DNA of 64,000 nt. Source: a virus. A model generated the notes under the pieces. The model saw only the letters and a program-made list of their open reading frames with translations. It was not told the origin of the DNA and searched no databases. The stretch lies in IMG/VR virus record IMGVR_UViG_3300043399_000297, positions 124,001 through 188,000 of that record. One strand, 5' to 3'. Each line of letters starts with the position of its first letter. Position 1 is the first letter of the stretch. A program made the translations under genes and the position numbers. This document shows, piece after piece, positions 31,747 through 40,503 of the stretch.

Positions 31747-32397
31747 ATGACAAATAAAATTATCTCCATCTCCGGATTGATAGGATCAGGAAAAGACACC
31801 GCCGCCGACTATCTCTGCACGGTACATGGTTTCAAGCGTATGAGCTTTGGTGCCAGTCTCAAGGACGCAGTAGCAGTCATTTTTAATTGGAATCGCGAAC
31901 TACTAGAAGGGTCAACTAAGACTAGCCGAGAATGGCGAGAAGAAGTTGACACTTGGTGGGCAGATCGTTTAGGCATTCCCAATCTAACTCCTCGTTGGGT
32001 ACTACAGCAATGGGGAACAGAAGTTGCTCGTAAGGGTTTCCATGATGAAATCTGGGTTGCGAGTGTAGAGAACAAACTTCTCAACAATAAAGATGATATC
32101 GTAATCACTGATTGTAGATTCCCCAACGAACTTACTGCTATCAAGAACGCAGGTGGTATCACAATGCGAACTCATAGAGGCAAGGCTCCCAATTGGTTAG
32201 ATATCGCTGCAATTATAAACACTACTACGGACGAAGCCGTAAAGATTCACTGTCTAGAGCAAATTGAAAAGTTCAACGTTCATGCTAGCGAGTATTCTAG
32301 CGTTGGTCTAGCGTATGATTATCATCTAGACAACAATAAGACGGTAACAGAATTGCACGAACAAATTGAGAGTATTTTACGCCAATCTACAATTTGA
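31747..32397 (+). CDS. 1: Deoxynucleoside monophosphate kinase (gp1-like)
   Basis: A 216-aa P-loop kinase: Walker A GLIGSGKDTA (10-19), then RMSFGASLKDAV and the block RELLEGSTKTSREWRE and LTPRWVLQQWGTEVAR, which match T4 gp1-type dNMP kinases. A Walker B-like strand is DIVITDCRFPNE. The enzyme phosphorylates dNMPs for phage DNA synthesis. Its ATG lies at the predicted start of P10 with no ribosome binding site. The last 21 bases overlap the convergent GIY-YIG gene. Confidence 0.87.
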   Translation: MTNKIISISGLIGSGKDTAADYLCTVHGFKRMSFGASLKDAVAVIFNWNRELLEGSTKTSREWREEVDTWWADRLGIPNLTPRWVLQQWGTEVARKGFHDEIWVASVENKLLNNKDDIVITDCRFPNELTAIKNAGGITMRTHRGKAPNWLDIAAIINTTTDEAVKIHCLEQIEKFNVHASEYSSVGLAYDYHLDNNKTVTELHEQIESILRQSTI

Positions 32398-33039
32398 ATT
32401 ATGCCAACGATTGAAGTTGCCCATGCCCGCTACTTTCTTATGACAGTGCGGGCATTCAAATACCGGGTCCTTTTTACCATACCTAACACTCTTTTCACCC
32501 AATTGTGAATTTCTTCTTTTCTCGTTTGATTCGGGAGTTTGAGTTTTTCCAAACATATGGTTATCAGGGCCTAATTGACAGGTCTTCATCCTAGCACTTT
32601 GATCTGGTCTTTTTCTACCAGTGAGTTTTTTACTATGCTCGGGTCTTTTTCTACCTATTTTAGGTAAGGCAGCTTTTCTCTTGTGTTCTTCTGTGTGTTT
32701 TCTACCGGCTTGTGCAATTCTAAGTTTTTCTTTAGTTTTTGCTGATCTGGGAACGCCAACCTTCCCACCAACTCCCCCGCCGGTTTCTGGAATTTTATTA
32801 GCCCATTCTGTGCTGTCTGCAACACTCCATAGCTTGCTGTAATATCTGCCCCAGTAGTTTAATTCTTCGTTGGATTGGCATTCCTTGAGGATTTCAGTAG
32901 TTACATCACACCCGTGTTCTTTGATATGCGGTACCCAATCTGTACCAGAACCCATATACTTATACGGGTCTTGGATAGTTTTTCCGAGATACTTGAATCC
33001 GGTTTTGTTGTGGGTTTTCTTGTACAAATAAATAGTCAT
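32377..33039 (-). CDS. GIY-YIG homing endonuclease 2 (NUMOD3-type), 220 aa
   Basis: The N-terminal 80 residues are nearly the same as in endonuclease 1 (IYLYKKTHNKTGFKYLGKT, GSGTDWVPH), then diverge into a different set of NUMOD3-type repeats (GRKRPEHSKKL, GRKRPDQSARM) and a C-terminal C-x2-C-x12-H finger. This is the expected pattern when the catalytic domain is kept and the DNA-recognition tail changes to a new site. It overlaps the dNMP kinase end by 21 bases in convergent orientation and has the conserved late promoter-hairpin leader. Confidence 0.88.
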   Translation of the reverse strand: MTIYLYKKTHNKTGFKYLGKTIQDPYKYMGSGTDWVPHIKEHGCDVTTEILKECQSNEELNYWGRYYSKLWSVADSTEWANKIPETGGGVGGKVGVPRSAKTKEKLRIAQAGRKHTEEHKRKAALPKIGRKRPEHSKKLTGRKRPDQSARMKTCQLGPDNHMFGKTQTPESNEKRRNSQLGEKSVRYGKKDPVFECPHCHKKVAGMGNFNRWHNSNCRLA

Positions 33040-33065
33040 AGCTGATACTCCTTGACAGTATTAGA

Positions 33066-33108
33066 GTAGTTGGGGATTGCCGTCCCGCGAACTACATCTT
33101 TATTTATG
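33066..33108 (-). promoter_or_regulatory. Late promoter and covarying hairpin, GIY-YIG copy B
   Basis: Minus strand: CATAAATA (33108-33101), start at about 33095, the first base of the outer stem GTAGTT/AACTAC; inner stem GGGA/TCCC; 6-nt loop. It ends 26 bases before the ATG at 33039, behind AAGGAG. Confidence 0.7.
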
Positions 33109-33456
33109 CCAATCTACGAGCAAATCTCCGCGCTTCCAAGTTATCTCTTTGCGCTTCACTACCTCAACGCAATTGAGACAAATTGACCTAAGGTTAGTTA
33201 GATTGACATTAGTTAAGTCTCCGTCTATGTGGAATACAAGCATTTGCGTTGGGTAAGACGCTTTGAATCCGCAACATTCACATATTGTCTTTTTTTTGTA
33301 TCCAGCCTTCTCCCATATATAAAGTTGTGGCTTTTTCTTGGCCCTTTTCTTTCCGCAACTATCACATATACTGCGATAGTAGGTTTTGCCATTGCGGATG
33401 TAATTTATTGCGCAATAGTTCTTATTACATTCCTTGCATATGGGTCTTTTCAACAT
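33100..33456 (-). CDS. HNH-type endonuclease, 118 aa
   Basis: A small protein with four Cys pairs (CKEC, CDSC, CECC, CLNC) that form treble-clef zinc sites and an HNH-like core LVFHIDGDLTNVNLTNLRSI, where H and the N-L-T-N-L turn would be catalytic. It fits free-standing phage HNH genes. Its 3' end overlaps the promoter of GIY-YIG gene 2. Its own late promoter places the start codon at the transcription start, so it is probably leaderless. Confidence 0.75.
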   Translation of the reverse strand: MLKRPICKECNKNYCAINYIRNGKTYYRSICDSCGKKRAKKKPQLYIWEKAGYKKKTICECCGFKASYPTQMLVFHIDGDLTNVNLTNLRSICLNCVEVVKRKEITWKRGDLLVDWHK

Positions 33457-33461
33457 AACAC

Positions 33462-33469
33462 TATTTAGT
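33462..33469 (-). promoter_or_regulatory. Late promoter, minus strand (leaderless)
   Basis: ACTAAATA read on the minus strand; the last A is at 33462, so +1 would be 33456, the A of the HNH start codon. Confidence 0.65.
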
Positions 33470-33517
33470 CATTTTCACCTTTAAAGGTTCCGTTAACCAC
33501 ACTTTTTTATGTTTTTT

Positions 33518-33580
33518 GCTAAATATCTCTAGAACCTTAGTAATCGTTACTAGGGCAGGTGGTAAACCTCATAATCATAC
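33518..33580 (+). promoter_or_regulatory. Late promoter and structured leader of the sheath gene
   Basis: TAAATA (33520-33525), start about 33531. The 65-nt leader has a 9-bp hairpin CCTTAGTAA-tcg-TTACTAGGG (33535-33555) and a second, AGGT/ACCT (33557-33569). GAAGGA precedes the ATG at 33596. Confidence 0.6.
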
Positions 33581-33595
33581 GAAGGAAAAAATAAT

Positions 33596-36500
33596 ATGGC
33601 ACTCGTTTCACCAGGTGTAGAAGTTACAATCATTGACGAATCTCAATATCTTCCAGCACCAACTAATACTATTCCATTCGTCTTGCTTGCAACTGCACAA
33701 GATAAAGCAAATCCAACTGGCACAGGCGTAGCATCAGGTACTACAGCCGCAAATGCTGGTAAGTTGTTCCAAGTAACAAGTCAGCGTGATCTTGTTGCTC
33801 TTTATGGAAACCCATTCTTCTACACAACTGCAAACGGTACTCCAATTCAGGGCTATGAACTTAATGAATATGGGCTGCTTGCTGCTTATTCTGCATTGGG
33901 TATCACAAATCGTGTATACTGCTTACGTGCAGACATTGATCTTGCAAGCTTAGTAGGACAAACTGGTAGACCAACTGGTAACCCTGCAAATGGTACATAT
34001 TGGTTAGACACTACTACATCAACTTGGGGCATTTATGAATTTGATTCAGTAACAGGAACATTTGCTCTGCAAACACCAATTGTAATTACTGATCCTGATC
34101 AAATAAGCGGAAGTTATCCCATTAACTCTTTGGGTGTAATTGGAAGTTATGCAGTAATTGCAATTCCTACATATGATTGGCCAAGCCAAACAGCCGCCGG
34201 ACAATTCTTTTATAAAAATGATGTTAATCAGTGGGTAAGAATTGGTACCGCTGAATGGTTAAACTCTTGGCCTACTGTTCAGGGCACACTAGCCCCAGGT
34301 TCTTTAACAATGAATAATGAGCTTACTATTACTTTAAGTGGTATGGCAACAGTGTCAGTATCAGTAAGTTCTTCGCCCGACAATACTGTAGCAGATTTGG
34401 TGAATCAAATCAATACATTTGCAAACGGTGGTAATTTGGGAAGTTTATTTGCTGCTTCAGTGAATGGTAAATTAGTTCTTTATTCCAGACAAACAGGCGG
34501 CGATATTACATCATCTGTTCCTTATGAGGTAACAATTGGCGGCACGGCAGGACTATTGACACAATTAGGAATTTCTGCGGGAACATATTATCAGCCTATA
34601 GTTTCTTATGGAACATCCGCTCAGCAGCCATTATGGCAACAAGGACAATCATATCCTGCACCAACTGGATCAGTTTGGATCAAGATAGGAACTGCAGGTT
34701 CAGGTTTAAATTCAGTAGTTTCTGAATTTAATTCTACTACTGCTAATTGGGTGGCAAAAACGGTATCTTACGCTACTGCTGACTGGAGCGCGATAGGCAG
34801 TCTCGATTCATCAGGTGGTAAAAATATTCCAGCAGGAACCGTATACGTACAATATGATTACGATACGAGAGTAACAGGTGGTATTATACAGAAATATCCG
34901 GCAACTCCTATCTATTATTGGGAAAGACTTGCAGAAGGCCCTACTGTAGTTACTGGGACTAACACCTCACCCTCATTCACAAATGGACCATATGATTTAT
35001 TAGTACAAATATCTGTTCCGGGAACGTCAACATTAGGCAATTATTACACGGTCGTCCTCGGCGATAACACTGATGCAGAAGATTTTGTAAATGCTTGGAA
35101 CACTGCTGCTATCCCATATACTATAGCATCTTTAACTTCGGCAGGAGCAATACAATTAACACACACGCAAGGAGGCGTGATTGTTCTAAGCGATATTCTT
35201 TGGGATACGACTGGTGTAAGTTCTGGTTTACTTGAAGAAGCCGGATTTGTACCGGGATCGACCTTAGGTGCAAAATACGGACCTGCTGTTATGACTATGC
35301 TTAATGCCGGTCAGGGCCCAAGCTATCCTGATTCTACTACAAGTGGAGTTGGATCAGGTTTCGAAATGACAATCAGAGGTCAATATCAAACTTATTATTT
35401 CGAGACAGATAACTTCGTTGATGCCGGCGGCGGATATGCAGTTGGTGACACTATAACAATCAATGGTTCATACTTAGGTGGTTCATCTGGAACAAATAAT
35501 TTGGTTGTTGCTGTTACAAGTGTAGACGCAGGAAATGGCAACGCTGTTACAGGCATTGCATACGTGTCAGGAACTGCTGCATTAACCTATCAAGTACAGT
35601 TATCAAATTGGGTAGAGTTTGATATGACTGCTAACGAGGGTTCACCTACACAGGCTCCTGATGATTTGACCAATTGGTTCTATAGTGTTGTTGATGAAGT
35701 AGACATTATGGTTAATACCACTAGCGGTTGGTATGGCTATAGAAACGTTTCATATGATAATAACGGTTTCCCCCTTCCTTCAGGTATTAATACTACTGAT
35801 CCAAACGGACCTATTGTAAGTGCAACTAAACCAACCACTCAATCAGATGGTACAGCACTTTCATACGGTGATCTTTGGATTGATACTAGTGATGTTGAAA
35901 ATTATCCAATTATTAATCGTTGGCAGTCTGTTAGCGGCGTAAATCAATGGGTAAGAATTGATAACACTGACCAAACATCATCAAAAGGTGTATTATTTGC
36001 TGACGCACGTTGGGCTACAAATGGAACTACTAATCCAGCAAACGATCCGATTCCGTCTATTGTGAGTTTGTTAACAAGCAATTACTTGGATCTTGGAGCT
36101 CCTGACGAAGATTTGTATCCAGTTGGTATGTTGTTGTTCAACACTCGACGTTCAGGATACAACGTCAAGCAATATCGTGTTAATTATTTTAACACTGATA
36201 GATTCCCTGATCAACCCATTCCTGATCAAACAGATGCTTGGGTAACTATTTCAGGCAATCAGTCAAACGGTAGTCCATATATGGGTCGTAAGGCACAGCG
36301 TGCAGTTGTAGTTAAGGCACTACGTGCAGCAATTGATACTAATAGCGCAATTCGCGACGAAGATAATCCATTCAACTTAACTGCTTGCCCTAACTATCCT
36401 GAATTGCAGCCTAATATGGTTGTTCTAAACAACGATAGAGGAAATACAGGTTTCATCGTCGGTGATACTCCAATGAGACTTCCAGATGATGCTACTGCAA

Positions 36501-37228
36501 TTCAAGCCTGGGCAACTAACGCAGCCGGAGCTACATCTACTGGCGAAGAAGGTCTTGTAACTCGTGATACATATCTCGGACTATTCTATCCATCAGGTAT
36601 CACCAGCGACTTGAATGGCAATTTAGTAGCTGTTCCTGCATCACATATGATGTTGAGAACTATTCTTAGAAACGATACTGTTGCTTATCCTTGGTTCGCA
36701 CCGGCTGGTACTCGTCGCGGTATTATTGATAACGCAACAAGTATTGGTTATATTGATAGCGCAACTGGTGAATTCCAAGTAATTAAGACTAGAATTGGTA
36801 TTCGTGATGTTCTTTACACAAATCAGATTAATCCAATGGTATTCTTTACTGGAAATGGATTATTGAATTATGGAAATAAAGTAAGCTTTAATTCACAGTC
36901 AGCACTTGATAGAATCAATGTTGCAAGACTTATTGCTTATATCCGTCGACAGTTGACAATTGCTGCAAGACCGTTCGTGTTTGAACCAAATGATGCAATT
37001 ACTCGTCAGCAGGTTACATCTGTAATTCAAACATTGTTTATTGATCTTGTTGCAAAACGTGGTATTTACGATTATCTCGTAGTTTGCGATGAATCAAATA
37101 ATACTCCGGCTCGTATCGACAGAAATGAGCTTTGGGTAGATATTGCAATTGAGCCAGTTAAGGCAATTGAGTTCATTTACATTCCGGTAAGAGTTCTCAA
37201 CACTGGCGAAATTGCAGCATTAGGTTAA
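33596..37228 (+). CDS. 18: Tail sheath protein (gp18-like), enlarged to 1210 aa
   Basis: The N-terminus (ALVSPGVEVTIIDESQYLP) and the C-terminal 350 residues (FYPSGITSDLNGNLV, WFAPAGTRRGIIDNA, INPMVFFTGNG, RPFVFEPND) are classic contractile-sheath features. The protein is nearly twice T4 gp18 (659 aa). The extra sequence lies between about residues 120 and 850 and includes repeated beta modules: YWLDTTTSTWGIYEF, a hook-IN-like unit (TVADLVNQINTFANGG ... GKLVLYSRQTGG) and a DLWIDTSDVENYP unit. The inserts should decorate the outer surface of the tail. Own late promoter. Confidence 0.92.
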   Translation: MALVSPGVEVTIIDESQYLPAPTNTIPFVLLATAQDKANPTGTGVASGTTAANAGKLFQVTSQRDLVALYGNPFFYTTANGTPIQGYELNEYGLLAAYSALGITNRVYCLRADIDLASLVGQTGRPTGNPANGTYWLDTTTSTWGIYEFDSVTGTFALQTPIVITDPDQISGSYPINSLGVIGSYAVIAIPTYDWPSQTAAGQFFYKNDVNQWVRIGTAEWLNSWPTVQGTLAPGSLTMNNELTITLSGMATVSVSVSSSPDNTVADLVNQINTFANGGNLGSLFAASVNGKLVLYSRQTGGDITSSVPYEVTIGGTAGLLTQLGISAGTYYQPIVSYGTSAQQPLWQQGQSYPAPTGSVWIKIGTAGSGLNSVVSEFNSTTANWVAKTVSYATADWSAIGSLDSSGGKNIPAGTVYVQYDYDTRVTGGIIQKYPATPIYYWERLAEGPTVVTGTNTSPSFTNGPYDLLVQISVPGTSTLGNYYTVVLGDNTDAEDFVNAWNTAAIPYTIASLTSAGAIQLTHTQGGVIVLSDILWDTTGVSSGLLEEAGFVPGSTLGAKYGPAVMTMLNAGQGPSYPDSTTSGVGSGFEMTIRGQYQTYYFETDNFVDAGGGYAVGDTITINGSYLGGSSGTNNLVVAVTSVDAGNGNAVTGIAYVSGTAALTYQVQLSNWVEFDMTANEGSPTQAPDDLTNWFYSVVDEVDIMVNTTSGWYGYRNVSYDNNGFPLPSGINTTDPNGPIVSATKPTTQSDGTALSYGDLWIDTSDVENYPIINRWQSVSGVNQWVRIDNTDQTSSKGVLFADARWATNGTTNPANDPIPSIVSLLTSNYLDLGAPDEDLYPVGMLLFNTRRSGYNVKQYRVNYFNTDRFPDQPIPDQTDAWVTISGNQSNGSPYMGRKAQRAVVVKALRAAIDTNSAIRDEDNPFNLTACPNYPELQPNMVVLNNDRGNTGFIVGDTPMRLPDDATAIQAWATNAAGATSTGEEGLVTRDTYLGLFYPSGITSDLNGNLVAVPASHMMLRTILRNDTVAYPWFAPAGTRRGIIDNATSIGYIDSATGEFQVIKTRIGIRDVLYTNQINPMVFFTGNGLLNYGNKVSFNSQSALDRINVARLIAYIRRQLTIAARPFVFEPNDAITRQQVTSVIQTLFIDLVAKRGIYDYLVVCDESNNTPARIDRNELWVDIAIEPVKAIEFIYIPVRVLNTGEIAALG

Positions 37229-37240
37229 GAAATAAAGTTT

Positions 37241-37265
37241 AGAGTGGGTACAAAGTGCCCACTCT
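37241..37265. other. 11-bp hairpin between sheath and tube genes
   Basis: AGAGTGGGTAC-aaa-GTGCCCACTCT with one G-U pair. It is followed by A-rich sequence, not T, on the plus strand, so it is not a standard terminator. It may be an RNA-processing or stability site. Confidence 0.6.
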
Positions 37266-37270
37266 AAAAA

Positions 37271-37279
37271 GATAAATAC
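37271..37279 (+). promoter_or_regulatory. Late promoter element
   Basis: GATAAATAC; predicted start about 37284, then TAGGAG ahead of the ATG at 37299 (tail tube). Confidence 0.7.
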
Positions 37280-37298
37280 TTTTATAGGAGAATACAAA

Positions 37299-37937
37299 AT
37301 GGCAACAGCCTCTCAATCATTGTTCAACATGACCGTAGCATCTGATAACGCGGGCGGCAACCAAGGTCTGTTGATGCCTAAACTACAGTTCCGCTTTAGA
37401 GTCAACTTCTTGAACTTTGGGGTTGATGCAAATGGTGGTCTTCAGTTGACAAAGCAGGTTATGGACTGTGCAAGACCTCAAGTGCAGTTTGACGAAGTTA
37501 CATTGAACGTTTACAACTCAACAATGTATCTTGCAGGTAAGCATAAGTGGCAAACACTTGCAATTAACATTCGTGATGATGCATCAGGAACAGTTTCTAA
37601 GGCTGTAGGACAGCAGTTACAGAAGCAACTTGATTTTGTTGAGCAGGCATCTGCTGCAACCGGTCAAGACTACAAGTTTCAAACAAATATCGATATCTTA
37701 GATGGTGGTAATGGAGCATTAGCTCCAGTAACATTAGAAACTTGGGAACTATATGGTTGTTTCTTGCAGCAGGTAAACTATCAGACATTAAACTATGGTA
37801 CAAGTGATGCCGTTTCAATTGCATTAACGCTACGCTATGATAACGCAATTCAGGCACCTCTTGGTTCTGGTGTTGGAACAAACGTTGGTCGTGCGTTCGG
37901 CGGAGCATCAGCAACTGGTATTGGCGCTACTACTTAA
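37299..37937 (+). CDS. 19: Tail tube protein (gp19-like)
   Basis: A 212-aa protein after the sheath gene. The segments LQFRFRVNFLNFG, VMDCARPQVQFDEVTLNVYNS and KWQTLAINIRDDASG are typical of the gp19 tail tube fold, with the C-terminal SIALTLRYDNA strand. T4 gp19 is 163 aa; the extra residues are mainly in the middle and the Gly/Ala-rich tail. It polymerises into the inner tube through which DNA passes. Own late promoter, directly followed by a second tube-like gene. Confidence 0.9.
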   Translation: MATASQSLFNMTVASDNAGGNQGLLMPKLQFRFRVNFLNFGVDANGGLQLTKQVMDCARPQVQFDEVTLNVYNSTMYLAGKHKWQTLAINIRDDASGTVSKAVGQQLQKQLDFVEQASAATGQDYKFQTNIDILDGGNGALAPVTLETWELYGCFLQQVNYQTLNYGTSDAVSIALTLRYDNAIQAPLGSGVGTNVGRAFGGASATGIGATT

Positions 37938-37953
37938 TAATTAGGACTATTTA

Positions 37954-39204
37954 ATGTCACTAGGAAATTGGGGACAATCTTTACTCAATGTCGCTGCTAA
38001 TTTAACTGGCGGCGACATTGACCTTAAAGACTACCAACACGCATCTAAAACTTTTAGGACTAATTCATATGAATATGCTCCTAAGTTCAAATTTCTATTC
38101 CATACTTATTTTGAAATTAATCCAGAAGCATATGGACAAAATGTTAACTATGGCTTATTAGTTAAAGAAGTAAAGCTCCCTACGTTTAGTTTCCAGACAT
38201 ATCAACTAAATCAATACAATAGAAAAAGAATAGTTCAGACTAAAATAAAATATGAACCCATTGAAATAACGTTTCACGATGACGGAGGAAATAACGTTAC
38301 TAAATTATGGGAAGCATACTATCGTTATTATTATAATGATGCCAGTAAACCGCAAAGTGTATTAATGGGATCAAGAGGATCGAGTTTATCAGGGGATTCA
38401 AGCGACCCTCTTACTTCATATAATGATAGAAATATATACACTGATAGTATTTCCGGAGATGATGACTGGGGTTTTATAGGCGGAGCAAATAAGCAAGATG
38501 ATAAAAAGGCTCCCTTCTTTAAGAATATAACTGTTTTTGGATTAAACCAGCATAATTTTACCGCATATACTCTAGTCAATCCTGTAATTACAAATTTCTC
38601 GCACGACACCTACAACTATAATGAAGGCGGAGGAATAATGCAAAATAGAATGACAATAGACTATGAAACTGTTGTATACAACTATGGAGCATTAGACGGA
38701 AGGGATCCAAGTCAAATAGTTACTGGATTTGGAGAAACAGCACACTACGATACTGATCCAAGTCCAATTATGAACGGCGGCGCAAATGGGACAATATTGG
38801 GTCAAGGTGGACTAATTGATGCAGCAGGCGGAACAATTCAATCACTTACTGATGGTAATATACCGGGTGCAATTAGAAATGCAGGAATTGCATACGACAA
38901 TATTAAAAATCCAAACTTGGTAGAAAATTCTGCATTAGCAATAGCCGGTATGTTCTTTAATACATTGTCTAATGCTCCGAAGAATAGAAATACTAATTTT
39001 TCTTCTCCTACAGCAGGTTCTACACCTGGTCCATTAGGAACAGCGAGCAGCCCAACTATTGCTGCTAAACAAAAGCCTGACGTATTAAGAAACGATCCTA
39101 CATCAGGATACCCTGTAGATGGTTCAACTCTACTAAATAATTATAATGGTAAGGGTTTTCCGGTCGATGCACCGTTCAAAACCGGGCCTATAGTTAGCGC
39201 GTAA
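37954..39204 (+). CDS. Second tail-tube-fold protein (possible gp54/gp48-type tube initiator)
   Basis: The N-terminal 150 residues resemble the tube protein (FKFLFHTYFEINPEAYG, LLVKEVKLPTFSFQTYQLNQ, IKYEPIEITFHDDGGN, LWEAYYRYYYND), so it has a tube-like fold. The C-terminal half is Gly/Asn/Pro-rich with no known domain. In T4, gp48 and gp54 are the tube-fold proteins that link baseplate and tube; this gene's place beside gp19 and its extended tail suit such a role, but the exact equivalent is unclear. Confidence 0.65.
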   Translation: MSLGNWGQSLLNVAANLTGGDIDLKDYQHASKTFRTNSYEYAPKFKFLFHTYFEINPEAYGQNVNYGLLVKEVKLPTFSFQTYQLNQYNRKRIVQTKIKYEPIEITFHDDGGNNVTKLWEAYYRYYYNDASKPQSVLMGSRGSSLSGDSSDPLTSYNDRNIYTDSISGDDDWGFIGGANKQDDKKAPFFKNITVFGLNQHNFTAYTLVNPVITNFSHDTYNYNEGGGIMQNRMTIDYETVVYNYGALDGRDPSQIVTGFGETAHYDTDPSPIMNGGANGTILGQGGLIDAAGGTIQSLTDGNIPGAIRNAGIAYDNIKNPNLVENSALAIAGMFFNTLSNAPKNRNTNFSSPTAGSTPGPLGTASSPTIAAKQKPDVLRNDPTSGYPVDGSTLLNNYNGKGFPVDAPFKTGPIVSA

Positions 39205-39209
39205 ATGAT

Positions 39210-39569
39210 ATGACTAGTATAGTAGATGTAAAACAAATAGACAACACGATTAAAGTTTTTGATAACTTTTATAATACCCAATTGAAGGTAAATGCGGCTG
39301 ATTGGGATATTGTATATTCATATTTTTATGGAACTAGCAAGAACAAAACAATAGCTAATAATTTTGCTAGTTTGTTGTTTAGGATTGCACAAGAAGGTAA
39401 TTTTAGTGTATTAGATTTGTTAGCTACTATCAAAGGCACCAATACTAAATTACAAATGAACGAAATAATATGTTATTATTTAAATACATTTAGATTAAGA
39501 GCCACATTATACGGAATAGGAATCGTGCCAAAACCCAATCAGGCAGTGCAAAGAAACGTAGTTCTATGA
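39210..39569 (+). CDS. Conserved T4-like phage protein, 119 aa
   Basis: A helical protein (VFDNFYNTQLKVNAADWDIVYSYF, then NNFASLLFRIAQEGNFSVLDLL) conserved, as far as I recall, after tube genes in aquatic T4-like phages. It may be a minor tail or assembly protein. It starts 5 bases after the previous stop and the next gene begins 1 base after its own. Confidence 0.6.
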   Translation: MTSIVDVKQIDNTIKVFDNFYNTQLKVNAADWDIVYSYFYGTSKNKTIANNFASLLFRIAQEGNFSVLDLLATIKGTNTKLQMNEIICYYLNTFRLRATLYGIGIVPKPNQAVQRNVVL

Positions 39570-39570
39570 T

Positions 39571-40005
39571 ATGGGTAATTGGGCACAAGGCAAATATACA
39601 CCTAAAAATCCAGAAAAATATATAGGAAATCACATACCAAAATATCGTTCTGGTTGGGAACTTACATTTATGACATTCTGTGATTCAAACAAGAGTGTTT
39701 TATATTGGTCAAGTGAAAGTATTAGAATTCCATATCGTCATCCATTGACAGGTAAACCAACTATCTATGTACCGGACTTCTTTGTAGTCTATGAGAACAA
39801 GTTTGGTAAGAAAATAGCTGAAGTAGTAGAAATCAAACCTAAAAAACAAAGTCTTATTGAAAGCAAAGTAGCCAGCGCAAGAGATAGAGCAATAGTTGCA
39901 ATCAATCACGCTAAATGGAAAGCAGCAGCAGCATATTGTCAATCACAGGGGTTTGCCTTTCGAGTAATTACGGAAGATGATTTGTTCTATAATGGGCGTA
40001 AGTAA
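39571..40005 (+). CDS. 4: Head completion protein (gp4-like, TnsA/PD-(D/E)XK fold)
   Basis: A 144-aa protein with a nuclease-like fold: E30 in SGWELTFM, D69 in YVPDFFV, and E87-x-K89 in VVEIKPKKQ, the arrangement of TnsA-type enzymes and of T4 gp4 (head completion, 150 aa). In T4, gp4 with gp50 and gp65 completes DNA-filled heads. The gene lies between tail genes and the terminase, in keeping with a packaging role. Confidence 0.85.
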   Translation: MGNWAQGKYTPKNPEKYIGNHIPKYRSGWELTFMTFCDSNKSVLYWSSESIRIPYRHPLTGKPTIYVPDFFVVYENKFGKKIAEVVEIKPKKQSLIESKVASARDRAIVAINHAKWKAAAAYCQSQGFAFRVITEDDLFYNGRK

Positions 40006-40013
40006 CTAAATAC
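40005..40013 (+). promoter_or_regulatory. Late promoter (leaderless)
   Basis: ACTAAATAC just after the gp4-like stop; the last A of TAAATA is at 40012, so +1 is 40018, the A of the gp16 start codon. Confidence 0.7.
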
Positions 40014-40017
40014 TTTT

Positions 40018-40503
40018 ATGACCCGAAAGCTTGAAGAATTGTTTGAATTGGCATCATCCGATGACACCGACCTCACTATCCCATTACCTGAAGTTACTGA
40101 AGAAGTAACAGAAACTGCATTAAGCACCTTAGAAAAAATTGAAAATGCTTTACCTCAAGTAAAAGGACTTGAAGCAGCAGACAATGAAATGGATGAACTA
40201 GCAGATATGGCTACTGCTAGCTATAAGGATCTAATGGATCTTGGAATGCAAGTGGAATCCAGATTTAGTTCCGAAATCTTCAACAGCGCAAGTAGTATGT
40301 TAGGTCACGCTATAACCGCAAAGACTGCTAAAATTAATAAAAAGCTAAAGATGCTTGATATGCAATTAAAGAAGGCACAACTTGATGCTAGACTTGCTGC
40401 CAAAAATGAAGAAGTTGAAAATACTCCACTAGGTGAAGGACAAGCACTTGATCGTAACGAATTGCTTAAGATGCTCTCCAACAAAAATGAAAACAAAGAA
40501 TAA
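40018..40503 (+). CDS. 16: Terminase small subunit (gp16-like)
   Basis: A 161-aa helical protein close to T4 gp16 (164 aa). The blocks LPQVKGLEAADNEMDELAD, YKDLMDLGMQVESRF and MLGHAITAKTAKINKKLKML are conserved in gp16 of T4-like aquatic phages. It forms the ring that regulates the large terminase during DNA packaging. The start codon coincides with a late transcription start and there is no ribosome binding site. The large subunit gp17 is not in this window. Confidence 0.85.
   Translation: MTRKLEELFELASSDDTDLTIPLPEVTEEVTETALSTLEKIENALPQVKGLEAADNEMDELADMATASYKDLMDLGMQVESRFSSEIFNSASSMLGHAITAKTAKINKKLKMLDMQLKKAQLDARLAAKNEEVENTPLGEGQALDRNELLKMLSNKNENKE

Noticed and set aside
33473-33510. Fourth copy of the GIY-YIG leader hairpin upstream of the HNH gene
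   Set aside because: The 5' part (AGTGTGGTT-A-ACG) resembles copy A, but the 3' arm AACCAC is missing and the two stems cannot form. It may be a decayed relic.
37241-37265. Standard terminator between sheath and tube
   Set aside because: The stem is strong but there is no T-run on either strand after it.
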